Positions 9,657-18,915 of a stretch of DNA of 61,018 nucleotides are shown here, piece by piece (positions within the stretch are counted from its first letter, which is position 1; each line of letters begins with the position of its first letter). Below the pieces are notes generated by a model. The model saw only the letters and a program-made list of their open reading frames with translations. It made no database searches and was not told the DNA's origin. Source of the stretch: Gemmata massiliana (lineage in GTDB: Bacteria; Planctomycetota; Planctomycetia; Gemmatales; Gemmataceae); NCBI GenBank assembly GCA_000531095.1, contig HG799470.1, positions 1 through 61,018 of the forward strand, given 5' to 3'. Position numbers and translations under genes: made by a program.

Positions 9657-11279
9657 TCACGTCCGGCCGTTGTCGTTCACCGAGCACATAAAGGGCTCGT
9701 TCGGGCGCTCGTAGGTGCGGCCTTCGGTGTCGCCCACGGCGTGCTTGCGGAGCGAGAGCTGGTACATCTGCTCGCCCGCCGGGGTCGGGTAGTCGCCCGT
9801 GATGCACGCCCGGCACAGGGTCGAGGTCGGCAGGTCGATGCACCGCGCGACCGCGTCCACCGGGAGGTAGAACAGCGAGTCCGCGCCCAGCGACTTGGCC
9901 ATCGCGTCCTGTTCGGCGACGGTCGGCACCTTACCCGCCATGAACTTCGGCGCGAACAGTTCCTTCACGGTACTCATGTCGATGCCGTAGAAGCACGGCG
10001 ACAGGATCGGCGGGCACGCGACGCGCACGTGGATCTCGGCCGCGCCCCCCTGGTCCCGCAAGTGCTTGAGCAGGCTCTGCAGGGTCGTACTGCGGACGAT
10101 GGAGTCCTCGACGAGCAGCACCTTCTTGCCGTGCAGCACCTCGCGCAGCGGGGTGAACTTGAGCCGCACCTTGTCCGCGCGGTTGCCCCCCTCGATGAAC
10201 GTGCGGCCGATGTACCGGTTGCGGATCAGCCCCTCGACGCTCGGGATGCCGAGCGAGAACGCCATCGCGTCGGCCGCGGCCTTGCCCGTGTCCGGGACCG
10301 GCACGACCACCGTTTCGGACGGGTCGAGCGGGACGCGGTTCAGGGCGCGTTCCTGTTTGGCGAGTTCCTGGCCCAGGCGCGCGCGGCTCAGGTACACGCT
10401 GCGGTCGTCGAGCGTGCTGGCCACGTTCGCGAAGTAGATCCACTCGAAGAAGCAGTGCGCGGTGCGCTTGCTCTCCGCGAACCGGTGGACGCTCAGTTCG
10501 CCGTTCTGGATGAGGATCAGCTCCCCCGGCGCGAGCGACTTGATGCTCGCCTGGCGGAACCCGAGGTTCTGGAGCGCGACGCTCTCGCTGGCGGCCCCGA
10601 ACATCGGGCCGTCCTGCGCGTACACCAGCGGGCGGATGCCGACCGGGTCGCGGAGCACCACCATGTCGCCCATCGCGTTCAGGAACGTGAGGTTGTACGC
10701 CCCGTCGAACTTGGCCGCGAGCCGGCGGAACACGTCCACGAGGTCGGGGCGCTCGTCGCTCCGCATCTCGTGGGCGAGATAGTGCATGATGACTTCGGTG
10801 TCGTTGTCGCGCGTGAGGTGGTAGTCGTGGTTCTGGAGGAGCTGCGTGCGGAGTTCGGCGAAGTTGGTGAGCTGACCGTTGAACGCGAACGCGAACCACT
10901 TCCATTTGCACCCGTGGCGCCGCTCGAACGGCTGGGCGTAACTGCGGGTCTGGCCCCCGCAGGTGGCGTAGCGCGTGTGCCCGATCGCGGCCCGGCCCGC
11001 GTAGTCCTCCATGATGGAGGCGTACTTCGACGGCTCGTTGATCCGGAACGCTTCAATTACGGTGCCGATGTCCTTGTACGTGTCGATGAGCTTGTCGCGG
11101 TCCGGGTTGTAGGTCGCCATCCCAGCAGCGAGCTGCCCGCGGTTCTGGAGGTCGAGGAGCATCCGCGGCATCAGCCGGGACACTTGGTCGGGTGCGCCGG
11201 TCCACACCGGCGACTTGTCCGCATTCCGGGGAAGGTAATACAACGCCGCCACGCCACATTCGTGGTGCAACTCGTCCAT
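9657..11279 (-). CDS. purF: Amidophosphoribosyltransferase
   Basis: A 540-residue PurF, the first enzyme of de novo purine synthesis, making phosphoribosylamine from PRPP and glutamine in the cytosol. The ATG at 11279 follows GGCGGTG. The class-II glutaminase cysteine is Cys8 (HHECGVAAL), normally exposed by propeptide removal. Glutaminase signatures include IGHTRYATCG and FAFNGQLTNF. The phosphoribosyltransferase half has the PRPP loop VLLVEDSIVRSTTL near residues 385-398; Glu replaces the first Asp commonly seen in that motif. The C-terminus carries CITGDYPTP. It stands alone, divergent from the next gene. Confidence 0.93.
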   Translation of the reverse strand: MDELHHECGVAALYYLPRNADKSPVWTGAPDQVSRLMPRMLLDLQNRGQLAAGMATYNPDRDKLIDTYKDIGTVIEAFRINEPSKYASIMEDYAGRAAIGHTRYATCGGQTRSYAQPFERRHGCKWKWFAFAFNGQLTNFAELRTQLLQNHDYHLTRDNDTEVIMHYLAHEMRSDERPDLVDVFRRLAAKFDGAYNLTFLNAMGDMVVLRDPVGIRPLVYAQDGPMFGAASESVALQNLGFRQASIKSLAPGELILIQNGELSVHRFAESKRTAHCFFEWIYFANVASTLDDRSVYLSRARLGQELAKQERALNRVPLDPSETVVVPVPDTGKAAADAMAFSLGIPSVEGLIRNRYIGRTFIEGGNRADKVRLKFTPLREVLHGKKVLLVEDSIVRSTTLQSLLKHLRDQGGAAEIHVRVACPPILSPCFYGIDMSTVKELFAPKFMAGKVPTVAEQDAMAKSLGADSLFYLPVDAVARCIDLPTSTLCRACITGDYPTPAGEQMYQLSLRKHAVGDTEGRTYERPNEPFMCSVNDNGRT

Positions 11280-11464
11280 GTCACCGCCGGGTAAAAAAGA
11301 AGGGCAGAGCGCGCTGGCCCCTGGTTCAGAATATAAGTCGGTGTAGGTTTCGTGAACAATCTCATCTCCGGGCACGTTCGTCGGAATCTCGTGGCACGAG
11401 TCACCGTTCCGACCGGTTGCCCGGTTCGCGCCGCGTGACAGACCCAACAAATTGGAGGGCTGCG

Positions 11465-12091
11465 ATGTTCCGAACGATTCTCCCGTCAGCGCTGTTTGCG
11501 CTGCTTACGATCGGCTCGACCCCCGTCGGTGCCGAAGACAAAAAAGACAAACCGCGGGCCGATCCGCCCGCGACCCCGCTCGAACTCTCCATAACCGGTA
11601 CGACGAAGTACACCTTCGACGGTCGGAACGCGGACGAACTCAAAAACCTAATTGAGTCCGCGGCAAAAACGGGCAAGCGCCCACCGGCGGCACCAGCAGT
11701 AGACCTTAGCATCGAAATCAAGAACACGTCCGATAAGCCCGTCGCGGTGTGGGTAGCGGGGGATCCGGTGGTACTTACCTGTACCCTCCAGGGAAAGGGG
11801 GCCTTAAACGTTGCCCCGCCACTGGCGTTTACAAAAGAGTTCCGCGGCCCGAAAAGTGTGGAGATTGCAGCCGGAAAAACGCACACGATTCCGGTCAAAA
11901 CACTCGTCAGCGGTTACCGGGGCGCGGCGCACTGGGCCTACTGGCTCGAAGCGGGTGAATACGAACTAACCGCGACATTAAAGACGGGCGCGAATCCGGC
12001 CCTGAAGGGTGCAAAGGATGCGAACGACGGCTTCGGCGTGGTAACGCTCACGAGCGCCCCGCTGAAGATCACCGTTGAGGCGAAGAAATAA
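11465..12091 (+). CDS. Secreted beta-sandwich protein of unknown function
   Basis: 208 residues. GGAGG lies just before the ATG at 11465. The N-terminus is a typical signal peptide (FRTILPSALFALLTIGSTPVGA) and the mature part is Lys- and Pro-rich at first. The remainder has alternating hydrophobic strands (VDLSIEIKNTSDKPVAVWV, GEYELTATLKTG) resembling an Ig-like or bacterial DUF beta-sandwich. No catalytic motif is visible. It is convergent with the membrane protein that ends at 12098, only 6 bases away. Function not recognised. Confidence 0.7.
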   Translation: MFRTILPSALFALLTIGSTPVGAEDKKDKPRADPPATPLELSITGTTKYTFDGRNADELKNLIESAAKTGKRPPAAPAVDLSIEIKNTSDKPVAVWVAGDPVVLTCTLQGKGALNVAPPLAFTKEFRGPKSVEIAAGKTHTIPVKTLVSGYRGAAHWAYWLEAGEYELTATLKTGANPALKGAKDANDGFGVVTLTSAPLKITVEAKK

Positions 12092-12097
12092 TCCGGT

Positions 12098-13180
12098 TTA
12101 GTACAGCCCCTGTTTCAGCCGCCCGCGCGCGTGTTCGGGTGCGAGTGGTTGGAACAGAGCGCCACCGAGCCAGCCGCCGAGAAACCCGAGAAACAGTATC
12201 CCGCCGACGGCCGCGGCAACGGCCGCGGGGGCTGTTGGGGCGAGTTCGCCGAGTGATAACTGTCCCAACCAGAAGTTCACGGGGCTGAGCGCCTCACCTC
12301 GGAGCGCCGTCGCCCCGAGCACCCCGACCCCTCCCATCGCACCCGCTATTAACCCGTGCCGGATTCCCGTTCCGGTGCTCGCGCCGGCGATCACCCCGCC
12401 CGTTAACACGCCGAGGACCGCGAACTGCCAGGTGATGAATTTCGCCTGCCCCACGCTCCCCACATTCAGCATTCCGTCGGAATATCTCTGCATCCCCAGA
12501 CGAAGTTGGTCGGAAGCCGCGACCGCGATCACCATGAGCGTCGCCCCGAGCATAATTCGGGTCCAGACCATCGGGCGCCCGGTAGACACGAGGGCGTCCG
12601 GCGTCAGACACAGCGAACTGAGCTTTTGCGATACGGGAATTGGCATATCGAGCACGGGAACCGCGCCCCACACGCGCGCTGCGAAGACGCCCGCGATTCC
12701 CCCAACGGCGACCAGCACGAGCGGCTGAATGTAAAGCACGAGATCGCGAACTGGTGCCCCGGCCACGAGTTCGGCCGCAAGGAACAGCCCCCCGCACACC
12801 CCACCGACAGTCGCACCGAACACGAACCCGCCAACCCGACCAGCCGCGGCGAGCACTGCCCCGAAGATAACTGCCGCGATCTGAGCACCGCAGACGGTCG
12901 TTAATCCCTCGAACGAGGTCCACCACGAGTCCGGTTCCGGGTGCGCGGCGAGAACCGCCCCCATCGCCAGTTTCCGCAAACCGAGGTACAGCCCCAGCGC
13001 GAACACCGCGCCCACAACGACCCGGCTGAACGGCGTCGGTTCGGGGGGCGGGCCGACCAGCTCTCTCAAATTCAGAGACTCGGCCGCCACTTCGTGCGGG
13101 AGCAGCAGCAACCCCGCGCACCGCGGGCACCGCTGCGTTCCGGCGAAGGCGGCTTGGCATGCGGGGCAAAACAGTTGCAT
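12098..13180 (-). CDS. Polytopic membrane protein with N-terminal zinc ribbon
   Basis: 360 residues. The ATG at 13180 is chosen because the protein then opens with a zinc ribbon, MQLFCPACQAAFAGTQRCPRC, with two CxxC knuckles. The remaining sequence has about six to eight hydrophobic segments rich in Gly, Ala and Val (for example VGGFVFGATVGGVCGGLFLA and GVIAGASTGTGIRHGLIAGA). No transporter or enzyme signature is seen. Zinc-ribbon membrane proteins of this kind are frequent in planctomycetes and mostly uncharacterised. Confidence 0.7.
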   Translation of the reverse strand: MQLFCPACQAAFAGTQRCPRCAGLLLLPHEVAAESLNLRELVGPPPEPTPFSRVVVGAVFALGLYLGLRKLAMGAVLAAHPEPDSWWTSFEGLTTVCGAQIAAVIFGAVLAAAGRVGGFVFGATVGGVCGGLFLAAELVAGAPVRDLVLYIQPLVLVAVGGIAGVFAARVWGAVPVLDMPIPVSQKLSSLCLTPDALVSTGRPMVWTRIMLGATLMVIAVAASDQLRLGMQRYSDGMLNVGSVGQAKFITWQFAVLGVLTGGVIAGASTGTGIRHGLIAGAMGGVGVLGATALRGEALSPVNFWLGQLSLGELAPTAPAAVAAAVGGILFLGFLGGWLGGALFQPLAPEHARGRLKQGLY

Positions 13181-13319
13181 GACTGCGGTTCCGGATGTGC
13201 CAAAAGGGTCCGTTTTGAACTTAGAACGCAATTCCCCCTCGTGCCCGGTCTTTACTTGTTGTGAACACGCGCCCGGTACAATACGCTGCGGATGTTGGCC
13301 CCAACGGGAGGTTCCGTCC

Positions 13320-13783
13320 ATGCGTCCGCTCGCCGTTGCCCTGCTCGTCGCGTTTGCCGCACCGGTATCCGCCGCCGATAAGGACGAAGAGAAGTGAAGG
13401 ACGTGTCCCTCGCTTTCCTGAAAGCCGTCAAAGCCAAAGACCTCGACGCCGTGATGAAGACGGTAGACGTGCCGTTCATTCTGGACGGGAAATCGGAACC
13501 GATTACCAAGCCCGAAGAGCTAAAGGATGCCCTCAAGCCGTTTCTGGAGAAAGTGAAGCCGGAGAACGTGCCGACCGAACTCGGCACACTGCTCGACGGC
13601 CCCGCGCTGCGCAAGAATTTTGAAGGCAAAGAAAAGGAACGGGAGAAACAGCTCGCGGACATCGAAAAAATCTTGGGGAAGACCGGCTACGTCATGCTGC
13701 TCGTGCGGGACGGGAAGGAGCGCGGGGGAATTCTGGTCCGCATTAAAGACGGCCAAGCAAAGGTCGTCGGGATACCAAAGTAA
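13320..13783 (+). CDS. Small secreted protein, frame broken after the signal peptide
   Basis: The ATG at 13320 opens a clear signal peptide (MRPLAVALLVAFAAPVSA) followed by ADKDEEK and a stop at 13397. The rest of the protein continues in another frame from about 13394 (VKDVSLAFLKAVKAKDLDAV) to 13783. The downstream frame has a stop at 13379, so the break lies between 13382 and 13397. One missing G, turning AAGTG into AAGGTG, would join them as KDEEKVKDV. A one-base sequencing error is the simplest reading. The mature part is a roughly 130-residue Lys-rich alpha/beta protein of unknown role, 3 bases upstream of the oxidase gene. Confidence 0.65.
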
Positions 13784-13786
13784 CTC

Positions 13787-15187
13787 ATGCCGCACGCCGT
13801 CGTCGTGGGCGGGGGGCTGACCGGGTTAACGGTCGCCTTCCGCCTCAAGCAACTCTCCCCGGACACAACGGTCACGGTTCTGGAACCCCGGGACCGCCCC
13901 GGCGGGAACATCGTTACGGAAGACCACCGCGGGTTCCGCGTCGAGTGCGGCCCGAACGGGTTCCTAGACCGCACCCCCGCGGTTCCGCACCTCGTGCGCG
14001 ATTTGGGGCTTTCCGATCGGCTCATCGCCGCAAGCGACGGGAGCCGCAAGAACCGCTACGTCTTCGTCCGGGACAAGCTCCACAAGCTCCCGAGCGGCCC
14101 GCTCGGGCTGCTCACCACACCACTTCTCACCCGGAGCGGGAAGTGGAAACTGCTCACCGAACCGTGGCGAAAATCCGCTCCCCCGGGCACCGACGAGTCG
14201 GTTCAGGAGTTCGCGACGCGGCGCGTCGGTAAAGAAGCCGCGGACGTGTTCGCCGACGCGCTCGTGACCGGCATTCACGGCGGTGATCCGGGGCTTTTAA
14301 GCGTGGCCGCAACATTCCCCCGATTGCCCGTCATGGAGCGTGAAGCCGGAAGTGTGGTCCGCGGATTCATGCGCGCGGCGAAGAAGCGGAAACGGGACGC
14401 CCGGGCGCGTGGCGAACCTGCTCCCGGTCCGATGAAGATGTGGTCGTTCCGCGAGGGCCTGGGCGTACTCATCGACGGTCTGTGCGAGCACCTCGGCGAT
14501 TCCGTGCGGTGCGGGGTCGAAGTGCAAACGATCACCGAAACCGCGAGCGTGGCCCCGTGGCAGGTGTCCGACCACACGGGGTACTCGTGGGCCGCGGACG
14601 CGGTCGTGCTGGCATGCCCCGCTTACGAGCAGGCGGTGATCCTCGAAGACCTGAACCCGCAACTCGCCGGTGAAGTGGGCACGATCCCGTACAACCGCAT
14701 CGCGGTGGTGGCCCTCGGTTACCGCGCGGAGCACTGCCCCGGTGAGCACGACGGGTTCGGCTACATCGCCCCTCAAAACACCCGGCGCGACGTGCTCGGG
14801 GTCCAGTGGTGTTCGAGCATCTTCCCGGACCGCGCCCCGCAGGGATTCGTATTGTGGCGCGCGCTATGTGGTGGGGTTCATCGTGCGGAACAGGTGGAAT
14901 GGGACGACGAGCGCCTGGTGCGGGCCGTTCACGACGAGATCCGACACGCGATGGGCGTGACCGGGGAACCGGTGTTTCATCGCATCGTGCGCTGGCCGAA
15001 CGCGATTCCACAGTACGTCATTGGTCACCTCGATCGCGTGGCCCGGATCGACGATCTGGCCGCCAAGCACCCCGGTCTGTTCCTGACGGGCAACGCTTAC
15101 CGCGGCGTCGCAATGGCCGACTGTGTGGAACAAGCCGAGGCTACCGCGGTCCGCGTCGCGATGCACTTTCAGCAGGGGGAAGCGTAA
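13787..15187 (+). CDS. hemY: Protoporphyrinogen/coproporphyrinogen oxidase, HemY type
   Basis: 466 residues of the oxygen-dependent FAD enzyme of late haem synthesis. The N-terminal dinucleotide fold reads VVVGGGLTGLTVAFRL, followed by EPRDRPGGNI and the conserved GPNGFLDRTP. A further family signature is VTGIHGGDPGLLS near residue 160. The C-terminal FAD-binding segment GLFLTGNAYRGVAMADCVE is also present. Length fits the family. Whether the substrate is proto- or coproporphyrinogen cannot be told from sequence alone. It follows a secreted-protein gene by 3 bases and may be co-transcribed with it. The multiheme cytochrome at 59 kb shows this organism needs haem. Confidence 0.88.
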   Translation: MPHAVVVGGGLTGLTVAFRLKQLSPDTTVTVLEPRDRPGGNIVTEDHRGFRVECGPNGFLDRTPAVPHLVRDLGLSDRLIAASDGSRKNRYVFVRDKLHKLPSGPLGLLTTPLLTRSGKWKLLTEPWRKSAPPGTDESVQEFATRRVGKEAADVFADALVTGIHGGDPGLLSVAATFPRLPVMEREAGSVVRGFMRAAKKRKRDARARGEPAPGPMKMWSFREGLGVLIDGLCEHLGDSVRCGVEVQTITETASVAPWQVSDHTGYSWAADAVVLACPAYEQAVILEDLNPQLAGEVGTIPYNRIAVVALGYRAEHCPGEHDGFGYIAPQNTRRDVLGVQWCSSIFPDRAPQGFVLWRALCGGVHRAEQVEWDDERLVRAVHDEIRHAMGVTGEPVFHRIVRWPNAIPQYVIGHLDRVARIDDLAAKHPGLFLTGNAYRGVAMADCVEQAEATAVRVAMHFQQGEA

Positions 15188-15226
15188 AACGCACCTGCCG
15201 GCAGGCACTCGACACCGAGTAACAAC

Positions 15227-15961
15227 ATGATCTCGCGGAAGAGGTGGGAAGCGGGTACCAGCGCCGGGGAGATGATTAAATCCGCGCTCCACTGGGTCAA
15301 GAATCCCAAGCGGAAGGGCGTGCTGTACCGGACCGCATTGGTCCGCCGAGTATGGGACGAGCTACCGTGGCTCTGTCAAACTCTTACCGACCTCGCCGAG
15401 CGCGAGGTCGATGGGCAATTCGACCCGTCTCTATTAGCCGCTCCCCTGGAGCACATTGCCGAAGGAGCGTACCTCTGCATCCAGTTTAGTCTGGATTATA
15501 GAAACGAGAGCACGTTCCCCTCGTACTGCTTCGCGGATTACGAACGGTATCTACTCAACGCCGAGTTCACCAAACCGCTAGACGCGGATCGCGCCATTGA
15601 GCAAACCCCACTGCCGCGCCTTTATGAATTGACCTGGCTGGCCTACGGGGTTCACTTTATGGATGACAAACCGCGCGATATCAGTGCGAAAAGTGCGTTC
15701 GATTCCATCCCCATCCTCCGCGACATCTTCGGCAATCCCTTCAAACGTCCCAATTTCAAAGGCGCTTGGCGCACGGACACCGCGGTCACACTTGCTCGTG
15801 GGATGTACGAGTCGCGCGACTTCAGTGCGATGCCGATTCTGGCGGACGCCCTTCAGGACGCCGGGTGTGACAACGACGACATCCTGAACCACTGCCGCGA
15901 CACCGACGTGCCACACGTGCGCGGGTGCTGGGTCGCTGATCTGGTGTTGGGGAAGGAATAA
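15227..15961 (+). CDS. Planctomycete paralogous-family protein, ILRDIFGNPF module
   Basis: 244 residues, cytosolic, no catalytic motif recognised. The last 90 residues are nearly the same as the C-terminus of the protein at 48515-49165: ILRDIFGNPF, an SWRT-like segment, TAVTLARGMYESRDF, MPILADALQDAGCD, then HVRGCWVADLVLGKE. The N-terminal parts are unrelated. This is a lineage-expanded family in which a conserved C-terminal module is joined to different heads. Function unknown. Confidence 0.75.
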   Translation: MISRKRWEAGTSAGEMIKSALHWVKNPKRKGVLYRTALVRRVWDELPWLCQTLTDLAEREVDGQFDPSLLAAPLEHIAEGAYLCIQFSLDYRNESTFPSYCFADYERYLLNAEFTKPLDADRAIEQTPLPRLYELTWLAYGVHFMDDKPRDISAKSAFDSIPILRDIFGNPFKRPNFKGAWRTDTAVTLARGMYESRDFSAMPILADALQDAGCDNDDILNHCRDTDVPHVRGCWVADLVLGKE

Positions 15962-15981
15962 CGGCAGGCGCTCACGAGCCT

Positions 15982-16296
15982 TCACGCCGTCCAATCTTCC
16001 CACAACAAACCAGCGTCCGGCACGGTGTTGTTCTGCCGACGGTACTCTTCAACCGCTTGCACCCAATCATCGAATAGTGGACTTTCGCCGACTTTCTGCG
16101 CGGCTTCGATAATCGCCGTGTGGTCCGTCACGGTCAATGTGCGCACCTGCCCGCGCTGGAGTTGAGCGACAACTAGTGTGCGAAGCGCATCGACGGCCGC
16201 GTCCGGAGTCGGCCCATCTGCCTCGAGGTCAAATGGACTGCCGGTTGAAGCGCGGAAACCAACTGACTGCGGCGAAATAAGTACGGGGAGTTCCAT
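15982..16296 (-). CDS. Small HicB/antitoxin-like hypothetical protein
   Basis: 104 residues (MELPVLISPQSVGFRASTGS). It is acidic, with a beta-rich N-terminus mentioning DLEADGPTPDAAVDALRTLV, which is loosely like HicB-type antitoxins where a pseudo-RNase H fold precedes a helix. A VGESPLFDDW segment follows. No partner toxin is adjacent, so the TA idea is weak. It converges on the gene ending at 15961. Confidence 0.55.
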   Translation of the reverse strand: MELPVLISPQSVGFRASTGSPFDLEADGPTPDAAVDALRTLVVAQLQRGQVRTLTVTDHTAIIEAAQKVGESPLFDDWVQAVEEYRRQNNTVPDAGLLWEDWTA

Positions 16297-16398
16297 GCGC
16301 CCTCCAGAAAAAGGTCACAGTTCAAGATACCACGGGAGTGCGCACTTCGGCAGCCGGCCCGTCCCGTTGGCGCTGAATTGAATGTACTTGGTGGGCAA

Positions 16399-17400
16399 TC
16401 AGTTCCCGTCGCCGACGCCCCAATGGAAGGCCATCGCGTCGAGCTTGTCAATGACGGCCGCGAGCGGCGTGGGCGCCTCTCCTAATCCGAGGTCGCGTTC
16501 GGCCACCACGAGCGCGTTTCGGAGCGTGGCGGAGCCGGCTGCGTCACCGGTGTGAAACACCAGTCGGTCGAGCTGCGCCGTTCGTGCCGCGAGGATCTGA
16601 AGCAGTGCCATCAGAGTACGGTGCCCGCCGTAAGCCCCGCACCCCCAGTACCCGGTGTGGACGACTACTTCCGGCGATGCGGACAGTCGGCCCGATTCGA
16701 TGCGCGCGGCCAGAAAGCCTGTGTAGGCGGTGCGCAGAACGTACTCGATCGCGCTCCGCGTGTAGCGCCCAGATCCGCCGGTCGGGGCTTCCATCGCGAG
16801 CACATTGGTGATTGTCGGCGGAACGAGTGCCGCGGTCGCTCGCGCGATCACGTCGGGCTTCGCGCGGGCGAAATTGTTGCCGTACAGCCCGAACGGGCGA
16901 CCGAGTGCGGCGTCCGGGTTAATCGCCACGCAACACCGCCGTTCCACGCCTGTAACTAGGACCGGTGTCGGCGTCCGATCTTTGACGGTCAGTGGTTCGA
17001 TGCCCGATTGCAGCAGTGCTTCGCGCAGAGAACCCAGCGCCGGGTGTTCCGCCACCTGCATTTCGTCTTGCGCGAACAGTCCTCCGCCATACGCACAGAA
17101 CAGATCGTAGTGGGAGAAGTTCAGGTACCACTCCACGCGCCCGAGGCCCACAGGCACAGGTTCGTAGCCGAAGTAGTCCTCGCGCGGTTCGATGATTGTT
17201 GCGTTCCGGAGCACTTCTGCGAGCGGGGTAACCGCGACCCAACGCGAGAACGCAACACGCCCGGAATGAACCGCGTCGGGCGGGCACGAGATGCCGTACA
17301 CAACTTTCTTGTTCGGGTGGCTGAACCGTGGCGGGAACTCCGCGACGAGTGCGGCCGTATCGAATTCCCGGCGGCAAATCGGTTCGAGCGTTTCGGACAT
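16399..17400 (-). CDS. PARG-like macrodomain protein (ADP-ribose glycohydrolase fold)
   Basis: 333 residues. Two stretches resemble poly(ADP-ribose) glycohydrolase: YGGGLFAQDEMQ, corresponding to the GGG...QEE catalytic loop, and HTGYWGCGAYGGHRTLMALL, which closely follows the PARG segment TGNWGCGAFGGDP. The acidic pair of the loop is present as DE. Such enzymes remove ADP-ribose from proteins or nucleic acids. The N-terminus lacks a signal peptide, so it is cytosolic. It stands alone; no ADP-ribosyltransferase gene is visible nearby. The family assignment is from motif memory, and activity is inference. Confidence 0.65.
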   Translation of the reverse strand: MSETLEPICRREFDTAALVAEFPPRFSHPNKKVVYGISCPPDAVHSGRVAFSRWVAVTPLAEVLRNATIIEPREDYFGYEPVPVGLGRVEWYLNFSHYDLFCAYGGGLFAQDEMQVAEHPALGSLREALLQSGIEPLTVKDRTPTPVLVTGVERRCCVAINPDAALGRPFGLYGNNFARAKPDVIARATAALVPPTITNVLAMEAPTGGSGRYTRSAIEYVLRTAYTGFLAARIESGRLSASPEVVVHTGYWGCGAYGGHRTLMALLQILAARTAQLDRLVFHTGDAAGSATLRNALVVAERDLGLGEAPTPLAAVIDKLDAMAFHWGVGDGN

Positions 17401-17546
17401 GACACGCCCCGCGATGAGTTGAGCATCTGTTATTGAACCATCACGTTCGCGATTCTCGCCTCCTGAATCACTTTGGTAAATAGTCCGCGCTCAAGACAGT
17501 GGTCAATCCGCTTTGTGACTTGCTGGAGATGGCCCGACTGTTCACC

Positions 17547-17593
17547 CAAAGGGTTGAGGGCCGGGGAATTGCTCCCCGGCCCTCAACCCTTTG
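17547..17593. terminator. Perfect 20-bp-stem hairpin
   Basis: Arms 17547-17566 and 17574-17593 are exact inverted complements (CAAAGGGTTGAGGGCCGGGG) around a 7-base loop. It lies just past the 3' end of the PEP-CTERM gene on the minus strand, with a short T run in its arm, and fits a strong intrinsic terminator. Confidence 0.8.
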
Positions 17594-17600
17594 TCTTCCT

Positions 17601-17924
17601 TCAAGTTACCGCTCGTTTTCGCCATTTCCTCGCGGCGGCGACGGCTCCAAAGCCCAGCAACCCGATTATCCCCGTAGAGGGCTCTGGGGTGTGTTGCGGG
17701 GGGCCGACCGGCGGTTTGTCCACCGGAACCGGCGGGCCGACCGGTGGGTTGGGTGTTTCGGGTTCGGTCGGTGGGGTGAGCGTTTCCCTCGGGGGCACGA
17801 GGCTCCCGGGCCAGCCGTACCAGTAAAATGCGTGCGCTTGCGTGTTGATCGCCAAAAGCACGATCACCGCCCCCCACATTCGCCAGCTTCCGCGCGGCAC
17901 ACGCATTGTCGTGGTTCCACTCAC
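17601..17924 (-). CDS. Short PEP-CTERM exported protein
   Basis: 107 residues. The GTG at 17924 follows GGAGG by about 8 bases. The N-terminal hydrophobic segment WGAVIVLLAINTQAHA is a signal peptide. The middle is almost all Pro, Thr and Gly (PPTEPETPNPPVGPP). The C-terminus is a textbook PEP-CTERM tail: PEPSTG, a hydrophobic helix (IIGLLGFGAVAAA) and a basic end (RKWRKR). PEP-CTERM tails are sorted by exosortase, usually alongside exopolysaccharide production. No exosortase gene lies in this window. Confidence 0.8.
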   Translation of the reverse strand: MSGTTTMRVPRGSWRMWGAVIVLLAINTQAHAFYWYGWPGSLVPPRETLTPPTEPETPNPPVGPPVPVDKPPVGPPQHTPEPSTGIIGLLGFGAVAAARKWRKRAVT

Positions 17925-18099
17925 GCCAAATCCTCCGGCACTCCCGCAGCGCGCCTCATTCCAAATTCATTCATGAATGTCAACACCGATTCCGCGCGGA
18001 AGACTGCTCTTGTCCGGGTCCCGCCGATACTGTTAATCCCGTCCAACGTTTCCTGGCTCTCACCGGCCGGCTCGTCCGGCCGTTACTTGCGGACGGACC

Positions 18100-18858
18100 A
18101 TGTCAGAGAACGCGAACGAACTGATCGCCTATTCGCTGCACCCGAACCAGCCGGCGGACGTGTTCCCGGAACCGGCGCCGATCCCGCGCGACTGGATGGA
18201 CAACGCGCACCAGCGGCACCCGTACCGGTGCCTACCGCTGGTGATCGCCAACCAGTGTGGGTGGGTGCTGCGCAGCCCGGTCGGGTTCGAGGCGTATTGG
18301 TACGGCGGGCCGGGGAAGGGCGACCTGGAGCTGCGCTTCGACCGCCCCGACAACCGCATCGTGAGCCACTTCGGGAGCGGCGTCATCACGTTCACGATCC
18401 CGTTCTTGTTTCGCACGCCGCCGGGAATCAACTTGTGGGTGAAGGGACCGGCGAACTGGATCAAGGACGGCGTGCAACCGCTCGAAGGCGTCGTGGAAAC
18501 GGACTGGCTCGCGTCTACGTTCACGATGAACTGGAAAATGACGCGCGTGTGCGAGTGGGTCCGGTTCGAGCAGGGCGACCCGTTCTGTATGCTCGTTCCG
18601 GTACCGCGCGGACTCATCGAGGGTTTCGTCCCGCGTGTGGTCTCGATCGAGTCCGAGCCGGAACTGAAGAAACAGTACAAGCAGTGGGAAGAGAGCCGCA
18701 GCGGGTTCCTCGTGGGGCTGACCAGCCAGAACCCCGAAGTCGTAGCCCGCGGGTGGCAGAAGGACTACTTCCAGGGCAAAACGATCGACGGCAAGTCGGT
18801 CGAATCGCACCAAACGCGGCTCAGCGTGAAGCCGTTCCAGGAAAGTCCCAAGTCGTAA
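18100..18858 (+). CDS. DUF6065 family protein
   Basis: 252 residues, cytosolic. It matches the DUF6065 pattern: PIPRDWMD early, then RCLPLVIANQCGW near residue 50, GSGVITF near 85 and LWVKGPANWIKDG near 115. Members are found in phage and bacterial genomes and have no established activity. The gene is monocistronic, ending in a shared inverted repeat (18843-18908) that separates it from the convergent gene at 18916. Confidence 0.75.
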   Translation: MSENANELIAYSLHPNQPADVFPEPAPIPRDWMDNAHQRHPYRCLPLVIANQCGWVLRSPVGFEAYWYGGPGKGDLELRFDRPDNRIVSHFGSGVITFTIPFLFRTPPGINLWVKGPANWIKDGVQPLEGVVETDWLASTFTMNWKMTRVCEWVRFEQGDPFCMLVPVPRGLIEGFVPRVVSIESEPELKKQYKQWEESRSGFLVGLTSQNPEVVARGWQKDYFQGKTIDGKSVESHQTRLSVKPFQESPKS

Positions 18859-18908
18859 GGTCGAAAGTCATAAGGTCGAAACGCCGCCAACCTTACGACT
18901 CGGGACTT
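18843..18908. terminator. Bidirectional terminator-like inverted repeat
   Basis: Arms AAGTCCCaAGTCGTAAGG (18843-18860) and its complement (18891-18908) pair over 17 of 18 positions around a 30-base loop. It lies between convergent genes and overlaps the last codons of the left one, fitting transcription stop in both directions. Confidence 0.6.
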
Positions 18909-18915
18909 AAGAAGC

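Noticed and set aside
9741..11294. Long open frame opposite purF
   Set aside because: Antisense shadow; purF shows all catalytic motifs.
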